Part shown: piece after piece, positions 10,501 to 19,451 of the stretch | Layout: each line of letters starts with the position of its first letter | How positions within the stretch are numbered: the stretch's first letter is position 1 | Origin: Protostelium mycophagum | Lineage: Eukaryota; Evosea; Variosea; Protosteliida; Protosteliaceae | Reading direction: 5' to 3' | Assembly (NCBI GenBank): GCA_002081555.1 | Contig: MZNV01002244.1 | Span: 1-27,487, forward strand | Length of the DNA stretch: 27,487 nucleotides | Notes under the pieces: model-generated | What the model was told of the DNA's origin: nothing | The model's database searches: none | Seen by the model: the letters and a program-made list of their open reading frames with translations, nothing else | Translations under genes and position numbers: made by a program

Positions 10501-13500
10501 CATGCTGGACGAAGCGTAATTTGAAGAGATGGTCAAGAGGTCGACATCATCCACATCATTCACTGTGAATGAGAAAGAGGTAGATTCTCCGATATCGACG
10601 GTAACAGCATTGGTCCCAGAGATAGTGGGTGGGTGATTGACAAAATTGACATTCAAAGTGACGGTGCTGATGTTTGATTTAAATTGGTTGTCTGTGCAGT
10701 AGAAACTGAAGGAAGTCATTCCGTAAAAGTAGTTAGTTCCAGCCGAGAAATAAGCAAGGTTGCCGGTGACTTTAGATCCTGGGAAAAGAACCGCACCGGT
10801 GGTGTCTAATAATTTTCCGTTGTCGGGAACTGAGTTGATATAGGTGGACAAACTCTGGGCTGAATAGTACGGGTTGGGATCTCCGATCAGCGGTATTCTC
10901 ACGAAATCCAGAGGGATTGTGTCACCTTCGTTCATAGAAGCGACGTAATCTCTGGTGTATGGAGGGTAGTCCACAGGTTTGATCGTGAATATTGCTTGGT
11001 AGGTGTCTGAATAAGCACAACCGTCGAAAAGTCTGAAGCTTCCTGAGGAATTGCCGCTCCAGAAGGGATTGGTGAGATATACCTGAGTGAAAGGCAGGTT
11101 GTATGTTGAATTTGTTGCCACTGGTGTGACACCATCAGATTGATACAGGACTGCATTAGATGGAAGGCTGATCCACTGGACCTGAAGACTGTTGCTGTCG
11201 GCATCGGTACCAAAAATGGTGAAGGTGAATGGAGAATCTTGAATCGGGTTGTAATATCCATTGGATCCTACTGGCGCGCGGTTCAATACAATTGTGATGT
11301 TGGATACACCCCAACCCAGGATGAAGCATTGAGGGTTGGGAAGTTGGTCCAATTTTGTGGCGACGACTCCGGAAGGCAGAGCGAAGTTGATTGTAGCTGT
11401 GGCCGACTGACCATTCGGTGCGTACTTTATGGTATAAGATGAGTAGAAGCCAAGTGGATCATTAGTGATGACGGGTACGATCTGTCTCTGAATGGCACTG
11501 GCATAAAACACGATGGATGCTGCAAAATTGAAGAGACTGGAGAGTAGGGGGGCCGCACCAAGTCCGAGGCTCGCAATGTTCTGGTAGATCTGCTGAACCA
11601 AAGAATTGGGACACAAGAAGATCACATTGGCTCCCTTTTTGGCCAGATTCTGGAGTGCCGGGGTCCAATTGTTTCCCTTGGGACCGTTTCTTGTTATCAC
11701 CACAATCAGAGAATAAGCGTTGTCGCGCCATCCAAAATTTGTTTGAGCTGCTAGGGAGAGGGCCTCATAAGTCGCCACACTTCCACTCTTTGAAGATTGG
11801 TCCAATGATAACTGTTGAGTGTAGCTGAGAAACATGTTCTGGTCGTTTGTCAAAACTCCCAAAGTCCTGTAGCTGCTGGCAGAGTAACTGTAAGATGCCA
11901 ACCCAACTTGAGAGTTGGGGAAGACGTTATGCAAAGATCCGAAAAATCCGGAGATTAAAATCTTGTTCTGCAAGTTGGCGAGGTCTCCGGCGTTGGAGTA
12001 GGAGACGTCTTGAAGAATCACAAGGTCCAAAGCTGGCTGACTCGGGGTATTGACAGAGAGAGTTATGGACGCAGTGTTGATCCCACTATTGACGGACATG
12101 TATAAATTGGCGGAAACCGGGTTGACGAACGATCCAGGGTTTTGAATGGAACTTTGGACGTAAGACGGTTGCGCGGGGTTACACGGTATGTTTTTCTGTA
12201 CTTGACAGCTGGTGCCCTGGTAACCTGGAGGACAGGAGCAGGTTCCATCCCCATTGATTCCATCTGAGCACTGCCCGGAATTGCAGTTGGGACAGAGAGT
12301 GCAGTTGGGACCGTAGAAGTTACTCTTACAATCTTGGCAGAGACTCGCCGGGTCAAAACCTGCACTCTTACATAGGCAACAAGTCGCCGCTTGAAAGTTT
12401 GTGGCACAAGAACCGGTGGTATTAGCCGTACCACTGTTGCACTGCGTGTCCACCTAATTTATCAGCCTCTGTATTTGGCAAAGTCTTTAAACTCACTTGT
12501 AAGTTAATACAGTACTGGCCTTGCTTGAGTCCGGTAAAGGGAGTAGTTACTGTCTGAATGACTCCAAAACAAACGGAATAACGCCCGTAAACGGGATTCT
12601 GCCAGTTGAAAGTGACATACTGCGGCTATTAACAAGATCCGATTTTTTTGGATACTTACTTGAGGGTTGTGACAAGATCCACTGGTACATTTACAGTTGC
12701 GGTCCGCGCAATTGGCTTGGGTAGAAATCCTCGCTCCAGTCGGCACTCCGTTGGCTTGTATGACAACTGCCTTGTTGATGATCGGGTCATCGGCAACCAC
12801 GGTGAAGCTGAAGGGACTTCCCGTGGTGAGAAACTGGGTATTGCTGGGCGTCAGCGGAGAAGTTTTTTCGTTCGTTGTTGCGGCGTTCACAATGATGGGG
12901 TTGGCATAGATGCACTTGCTCTTACATTTGGGACCATTGCAAGGGCCGTCAGCCTGGCAAGGCGTAACAAAGTTACACTCGCACAGACCCCAAACAGGAA
13001 CGGCGTTGATGATGTAGTCGACCGGGACCACACCTCCTTTTCCATCAGAAAGCAGGTGCTGGGTCTGCCACAATGTATTCTGCTTAAGATTCGTGGCGTC
13101 AAAAGTAACCAGCCCATTGGATGAGATCTGGATCCAGGGACATGATTGCGCACTTGTCAAGTCTCCGCTGGGGCCGAGTTGCTGAAGCTGTGTGGAGGCA
13201 GCGTAGGTGATCACATCATTATCTGGATCACTCGCGGGTACCTTTAAAATATGAGAAAAAAAGAGGTAAATATCTTACCTGGTAGTAATTAACTTGACCA
13301 TTCCGTACAGTGACGATGGGAAGACCACCAGAGGTGGGCGATGCGGTGTTGACAGGTCCACTGTATCTTTTGGGGTAAACAGTCAAATTGGATTGCAGGA
13401 ACCACGGCTGATCGTGGTTGTTCTGAAGGCTGGAGAGTCGAGCTACTTGAGTGTGATAGACCGTGTAGGACGTGGGCGTACTGACTTTGGCGTAGGTATC

Positions 13501-13978
13501 TGTTTTGATTGGTGGGAGATTTAGAGTCTCTCAATTAAATACTCACATGTTCCGGACCAAGTCGTGGCGATCCAGTCCTCTGTTGCAGACATGGAAGTGA
13601 CCGTCTGAGATGAAATGTCTATCGCGTTATTGTCTCCTGTCCACAAGTAATACTTGGCGTTTGAGTATTGATCTACTGAGAAGGTCTGTCCAATCTGTAG
13701 AGGGGAGATCCCATTGTTACCAGGAGACATATAAGATCGACGCCAGACGAATTGGGCGGAAAATTTGAAGGTTCTATAATTGCCAGAAGAAGGGCTGACC
13801 ATCTGCCATGATATAGTTCCAAATCGGAAGTGAGTTCCTCATTCGGTCAGTTTGTTTTGATGAATGAAATGGATTCGGAAGATTTTGAAAGATAGGCTGA
13901 GATGTTAAACAAAGAGGCCTCACCTTCCACTGATATTACAAGAGCCAAGAGGGCTACCAGCCCAAAGAGCAGCTTCAT
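4580..13978 (-). CDS. Sib-type (integrin-beta-like) cell-surface adhesion receptor, 2,925 aa
   Basis: Exons: 13978-13924, 13837-13547, 13499-13279, 13241-12660, 12625-12497, 12453-9603, 9560-9069, 9026-8359, 8316-7504, 7465-6460, 6415-5537, 5456-5386, 5344-4955, 4909-4580 (8,778 nt, 2,926 codons). A signal peptide (MKLLFGLVALLALVISVEG) is followed by a THFRFGTISW block. Cys-rich EGF-like sequence lies at about 431-509. The VWA domain at about 568-750 has the MIDAS motif DVSYS (575-579), close to integrin-beta DLSYS. About 16 Ig/cadherin-like repeats follow, joined by linkers such as NHPPT and DQPPV, with many N-glycosylation sites. A Gly/Ala-rich membrane helix spans about 2859-2885. The short tail carries two NPLY motifs (2907, 2920). 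This is the Dictyostelium Sib layout, in which the tail binds talin and the protein mediates adhesion to substrate and particles. Poly(A) signals AATAAA follow or overlap the stop. Partner and ligand are unknown. Confidence 0.9.
11700..12030 (-). other. Integrin-like VWA core with an incomplete MIDAS
   Basis: This is the core of the VWA domain within the Sib-type gene. The metal-site motif DxSxS is present as DVSYS (residues 575-579, near 12009-11995). VWA and integrin-beta domains normally supply another metal ligand as Asp after a beta strand, in contexts such as ITDG or TTD. Here the matching strand reads VVITRNG, with Arg at residue 681 (11691-11689) in the Asp position. A Glu equivalent to the PEGG loop of integrin beta is also not obvious. 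Alignment by eye may be off by a residue or two. Confidence 0.6.
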
Positions 13979-14214
13979 GTGTTTGTGCTTCGGGCAGGCG
14001 GAAATAAAACTCCTGCCGAAAATTCCCAATTTGGAAACAACCTTACCGAAAAACACTTGGAAAGTGTCATTCTACAACGCCCCAACACATGACCAAAAGA
14101 ATAAAATAAATTGTATTTCTTTTCGTGCATTTTGCACCTCCAAATCGGCCGAGAGAGACACATACTTCGACTAAAATTTTATAGTACCGTTGTGCAGCTC
14201 TTGTCACGTGATTT
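13979..14214. promoter_or_regulatory. Sib upstream region / HIT 3' end
   Basis: This is the 236-bp gap between the Sib start codon and the HIT stop codon, so it must hold the Sib promoter and the HIT 3' end. It contains one TCTACAACG element (14071-14079) and a TCACGTGA palindrome (14204-14211). I see no clear TATA box. Confidence 0.45.
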
Positions 14215-15168
14215 TTACAACGTCTCCTCCTTTGATTCTTTCTCGACGAGGGTGGGCTCCTCCTTCTGCTCAGGTTGGTCTTCTGCCTTCTTTTCGGCGG
14301 CTTCTCTTTCGGCGGCCTCTTTCGCGGCATCTTCGCTCTGCACCTTTACAATGTCCTCTTTGATCGCGGCCGTAATCGTCTTCGCAAACTCGGACTTGAG
14401 AGGTTGTGTGGACCAGGTGCACCATGTCTTGGACAAAGAATCACCTTTTGAACGAGGGATGATGTGAAAGTGTGCATGGAACACCTCTGTGATGAGTCAC
14501 TTGGATGTTACATGGATTGTGAATTGATAAAATGTGACGGAAGTGTCTCCTCACCTTGACCAGCAAGTTTTCCACTGTTCAGCATGACATTAAAATCTTT
14601 CGTCTTCGTCGCAGCCATTAGAGATCTGGCCACCTAAAAATGTCATCTTCCATAACAAAGCGTCATCTTAAACATCTCTTCAACAGAAGCGAATTGAAGA
14701 TGTAATAGGAGACTTACCTTTGGTACAACTTTCATACAAGCAGCCGCGAGCTAAAGACAATTAGAAAATTGTTGAGATCTGTTCAAAAGGCCAACCTCTC
14801 CTGGCATCAGACTCAGATCTTTGTAGTGTTTTTTAGGGATGACGAGTGTATGTCCTGGGTGGAGGGGATAGATATCAAGGAAGCAGATGACATCGTCATT
14901 AGAATATACTGCGCACCAAGTCAGTACCCCTCACAAGGAGTACGGATCGTTCTGAAATCTGACCTTCATAACATGGTGACTTCTTTGCCACAATCATGCA
15001 GAAGAGACATTTTGGATCGAAATCGTGGTTTTCTGGTCCTGCATTTGTGGTAGAAGAATTCAAAGATGAAGGTGTCTGCAGCGTTGGAACCGATGTTCCA
15101 GATGTTCTCAAAGGTCCCTTCGGTGTGATATTCTGGCCAGATATCGTGAGGGGTGTATTGGTGTTCAT
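14215..15168 (-). CDS. Histidine-triad (HIT) family nucleotide hydrolase, 233 aa, 5 exons
   Basis: Exons 15168-14964, 14908-14796, 14750-14718, 14633-14555 and 14486-14215 give 234 codons with every phase consistent. The core has the HINT/HIT hallmarks: CLFCMIVAKK near residue 54, a DIYPLHPGHTLVIPKKHY strand-turn, NVMLNSGKLAGQ, and the triad HAHFH (His147, 149, 151) followed by IIPR. HIT proteins hydrolyse or transfer nucleotides such as AMP-lysine or AMP-NH2 through the central histidine. This one is longer than the usual 110-130 aa. It has a Ser/Thr/Pro-rich N-terminus of about 50 aa and an acidic, Glu/Lys-rich C-terminal tail of about 60 aa. The substrate cannot be told. The intergenic space to the doublecortin stop is about 100 bp and holds a TCTACAACG element (15208-15216). 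Confidence 0.95.
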
Positions 15169-15270
15169 ACTGGCTGAGATCTGTCGTATTTCCTTGAAGA
15201 ACTTTTATCTACAACGAAATTTGATCAGACAAAAATGAGAAATCGTCCAAGTTTATTCAACAAATCAATC

Positions 15271-16665
15271 TCAGGCAGAGGGCTCTTTTTTAGTCAATGC
15301 AGGTGGTACTGTTATTGTCAGCTGGTCAGTTGGAAGATCAACTCACAGGTTTCAGCATTCAATTTCTCGGCACCACAACAGACATAGTGCTGAGTGTCCT
15401 CCAAGTCCTCCAGAGCTTTGACAAGTTTACCATCTGCGGTATACAATTTGCGAACAGCCCCAGTCGTCACAGCAACCTCCTTTGACAGGTGCACATACAA
15501 CTGGCACATGTCAACCGACATCGACATCATTCCCTCACCTGATCTAAGGTCTTGAATTTTGTTGAATGTACAGTGATCTCCTTTCCTTTGTCATGCTTAT
15601 CGCCGTTTCTAAACACTCTGATAACTTTGGCTTTTGTGGCTTGTGTGCCAAACTTCTCCACTGACTTTGCAGCGTAGGCGGTCACTACGGGCCCCTTCTT
15701 GGGCAATTCAGCCGCAGGTTCCTCCGAGGCTTCTTTTTTCTCTTCCGTCAGAGCTTTGGGGACTGATTTGAAATTTAGAGTTATACGTTCGGATCTCACT
15801 CACGTTCTTTGAGCTTCTCGGCGCCACAGCAAATGTAGCTGGCTTCATCCTCCAAGGCCTCTATATCTTTGACAGATTTTCCGTCAGTAGTCAGAATCTT
15901 CAGCACTGGTCCAGTGGGAAGCTTTACTTCTTTGGAGAGGTGTTCTCGCAGCTGCCAAATCTGTCAGTATGTCTTTTTTGACATATCCCAACCTGATCCA
16001 AGTTACTGAATTTTCTTGAATGTACAGCCACTTTGACCCCTGTATGGTGCTTGTCCCCGTTTCTAAATGCATAAATGGTCTTTGCCTTTTCACCTTGTGT
16101 TCCGAATTTTTCTATCGGCTTTTTGGGTGTCAGAGACATTTTGCTGACCTCGATTTCCTCCTTTGAATCAGAGCTCTCTGTGGGTTCTGCAGGTTCCTCT
16201 TCTTTAGAGGATTTTTTCGCAACTGCTTGCTTGAAGGTTTCAGAAACTAACAGGTGTCACTGTTGGTATCGTTGAATATTTTTGGTCACCAGCTTCTAAA
16301 TCGACTTTTTCGGGTCCAGCGGCCAGATAATTTTCGCCATCTCTCACATCTTCTATGCCTTTAACCAATTTTCCATCACTTGTGTACAGCTTGCGCACGG
16401 CTCCTGTGGGCAAACCCACAACAGAATTGAGATGAACAAGTAACTATGAGCTTCAATCATCGAATGGAGTTCTAACTTGAAATGACGTGTCATGAAAAGA
16501 AATGCAACTTGGATGATTACGCACCTGTTCGAATGTCCAACCTCCTCTCACTAAGACCTGTTGGCCCGCATGGTGTTTGTCTCCATTACGAAAGACCAAG
16601 ATGGTCGGACTCTTGGAAGTTGATTTGCTTGGTGTTTTGGGCTTTGGCTTGGCAGCAGTGGACAT
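15271..16665 (-). CDS. Triple doublecortin (DCX) domain protein, 370 aa, 7 exons
   Basis: Exons 16665-16525, 16443-16290, 16246-15993, 15951-15804, 15762-15539, 15500-15347 and 15308-15271 total 371 codons. Three DCX domains cover about 21-98, 154-232 and 277-358. Each has a FRNGDKH strand (VFRNGDKHH, AFRNGDKHH, VFRNGDKHD), a (V/L)H(L)-S-EV helix, a GAVRKLYT-like strand with DGK, and a closing YxCCGAEK-type strand. DCX domains are ubiquitin-like folds that bind the microtubule lattice, so a microtubule-associated protein is likely. Domains 2 and 3 are preceded by the same KFGTQ-x-x-KAK linker. Each domain is cut by a phase-0 intron after EQ or DQ and followed by a phase-1 intron, which shows tandem exon duplication. 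The protein begins at a Lys/Pro/Ser-rich segment. Its 5' end faces the coiled-coil gene 140 bp away. Confidence 0.94.
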
Positions 16666-16805
16666 GTCTAAAAATGTATCTTTGTTAACGGTTTTTCGGA
16701 CTGGAAAGCTACAACCGACATTTTCAAAACGCGGGAAACTGGTGCATCGCCTCCGCTGATCTCTATACGAATAATATGCTATTGAAACGGTGATATCAAA
16801 AGTAA
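16666..16805. promoter_or_regulatory. Divergent promoter between doublecortin and coiled-coil genes
   Basis: Only 140 bp separates the two start codons, so both genes must be driven from here, including their 5' UTRs. The only recognisable site is AAAACGCGGGAAAC (16727-16740), which fits the E2F/DP consensus TTTSSCGC read on the opposite strand. E2F-type control is inference. Confidence 0.6.
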
Positions 16806-19387
16806 ATGGATGGGAGGAGTACAAAGAAGCCAGGAAGCGCGGCAGGTAGCCTGAGAGGTACCAAGTCTATCTCGAAAAAAAAGAACGAATCTCCTGAGCT
16901 TAAGAAGTCAGTCTTGAAGACTAAATCCCCGAAAAAAACTGGTAATGGTTCAATCAAACACCATTTTAGACTGAGAAATCACAGATCGAGAAGTCCATTT
17001 CGCTGAGGTGCCGTTGAATGTTTACAAAGAGAGGTGGACGAACCGAAATCAAAATCAAAATCATCTGACAGATCGTAGTCAAGAGCCGCCGCAGGCAAGA
17101 GCTGCCTTAGATGTGCTGTTCTCATTATCAGAAACGGTCAGAAACATCGAAGAGAATCAAGTTCAGGCGAAGAAGATTCGTAACAAACAAAGTGTACCAA
17201 CACCCGAAATACCAGAGATAGAGGCCATCACACCCCGATCAAGGTGTGATTTGGATCATTTTCTTGACATGTGGACACAACAAACTACAAAAGTGATGAG
17301 ATCAGGTCCAACAGTTTGAGTAGCGTTTCAAATCCGTCCTCTTCTCCTTCAAAGAGCTTGATGGAGAGGCTGGAGGAAAAGGTCATCGAACTACAACAAG
17401 TCAATAAAGAAGTCAGACGGTTGACAGGCGAGAATGAGGCCTTGAAGGTCGACTTGGAGCTGAAGGAGCAACTTGTACAGAAATACAGCCATAAGGAGAT
17501 AGAAAATAACAGTATCTGGGCGGTATGGATGTGATCTGATTCTGATTCTTTGACACAAGCAGGGGAAGAGGGCTGATCTTGAGAAAGAGATCGAAATGAT
17601 GAAGAAGTCGGCGCGTGATGCGAAGAAGTCGACAGAAGAAATGAAGAAGAGTCTTGCCGCAGAGACGAAAAATCGATTGAAAGAACAAAAGTAAGTTAAT
17701 TTTATGCTTGAAAGCACTGAGATATCCAGGCAAATCGAAATTCTACAAGAGGTACACGCGAGTATGGAGAAACGTCTCTCCAACAGCGAAGAAAAATTCA
17801 CAGAGTCAAACAAAAAACGACAAGAATTCGAAAATATACTGTCACAAATCGTTCACGAATTACGAGAGCAAGGCGCAGATGTCAACTATCAGAGATTGTC
17901 TGAGTTCCTAAGTCAAGAGAGGGCCAAACTGAATTTAGACATCAGGAAATTGAGCTCAGCGCTTGAAAGCGAAGTGAGAAAAAACGTACGCATCGAAGAG
18001 AAGAGGCGAAAGACGGCCAAGGTGACGAACCGTACATTCTAATTGTATGAAAGTGTGTTTTATGTCAGCTGTGTCGATTGTGGTGTTGTCTTGAATCCTC
18101 AAATGCTCGGTAAAAACAGAAGAGTGCATCTTTGCGGTCACAAAAAATAATTTGAAGTGGAAGAAAAACCATCAGAAGGACGCATCTTGCGGATTACGCG
18201 TAAAACCGAACCGCAACTGCTTAGAAGAAGCGCATGATAGCCCAAGCTAAATTATTTCAGGAATTCAAAAAACAATTAGAAATGATTGAAGCAGCTGGAA
18301 AAGATTTAGCAGAACAAATCCAAAAGAATCAAGCCGACAAACAAAAGATGGAGAAGGAGATTGCATTGTACAAAAACAAAATCGAGCTGTTGGAGGTAAT
18401 ACCCTTCGAAGACGCTCGTTGATCATGTATAGAAACGACCGAGCAGCGCAAAGCAGACAAAACGGTCCCATAGCATGACGGAGGTGGATGTCAGCGAGGC
18501 TTCATGTCAGACTGATTTGGTGATGCGTGAAATCGAGGTGACGATGTGTCACCAACACAAATGTTCAACCTAACAGGAGAATTCCACACAATTGGAAGAG
18601 ATGAGCAGAGTGATGCAACAATACATGGAAATACAACAGAATACAGAAGCAAGGCTTCTGGAGGCACAACAAGATCTGTCCGCTGCGAACGTCATTAAGA
18701 ATGTGAGATCATCACTCTCACAAGAGGATGCTGATGTGAACAGCGGCTTGAATCACAACTCTCCATTCTGGTCCAGGCACAATCTGAAGGGTCACCGTCT
18801 GTGTTGCAAAAAAATCAATACGAAGTCAGCCGCGACGAAGTCCTGGCTGCGATACGCAGCAGCCTGGAAGTGGAAAGAAACACCAACCAAAAACATGCCA
18901 GAGAAATGGAGAGCATTAAAGCAAATGAAAACGAATTATTGACGAGTTTGGGCCATTTAGAGGCCGAGTTGGAGAGGACAAAGAGGTCCAGTAAGGCTGA
19001 AATCGAGGAACTGCGAAGGTTGGAATTTAAAATTTGAAACTTGTGAAATGGCGGGAAATCTCCTGACGCGTTGTAGTTGTCTGAAGGGAGAACAAAAGGC
19101 GAAGGAGATCCTGGAGAAAGCTGTGATCAGCATGAAACAACAGGTGGAATCCGGCTCATCTAAACAGCGAGAGTTGGAAAAAACCAAAGAAAACCTTCAC
19201 GACCGCTGCGTTGGACTCGAGCAACAGGTGATGGAGGATGTTTATGTTGATCATGAGTGATTGACTTGAACAGATCTTCACTTTAGAGCACAGAATGCAA
19301 CAGAAGAAGCAAAAGATAAAGAGGATAAGAGGGGAGAGGGGCGACTCATCATCGGTCACATCAGAACGCAGGAGGAGCCGCGGGTGA
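16806..19387 (+). CDS. Long coiled-coil protein, 673 aa, 12 exons
   Basis: Exons 16806-16941, 16985-17243, 17294-17522, 17563-17690, 17730-18031, 18158-18199, 18241-18395, 18433-18537, 18577-18702, 18744-19018, 19077-19227 and 19274-19387 add to 674 codons. The N-terminus is very basic (Lys/Ser/Pro). From about residue 150 to the end it is dominated by heptad-like Leu/Glu/Lys/Gln helices, for example MERLEEKVIELQQVNKEV and HLEAELERTKRSSKAEIEEL, broken by a Ser-rich hinge. The C-terminus ends in a basic SRRRSRG-type tail. This composition suits a centrosomal, cytoskeletal or motor-adaptor scaffold, but I do not recognise the family. Sharing a promoter region with a doublecortin protein makes a microtubule role plausible. 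The small exon 18158-18199 and its flanking introns are the least certain. The last-but-one acceptor uses CGTTGTAG. Confidence 0.8.
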
Positions 19388-19451
19388 CATAAAAGTTTTG
19401 TTTCTTCCTCTTAAGAAGATCTCATCCTTGTTTTCAAGTCTAAAGAGTTTA

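Noticed and set aside
11140-11442. 100-codon plus-strand open frame inside the Sib gene, and similar ones nearby
   Set aside because: Antisense shadows of a 951-codon continuous exon.
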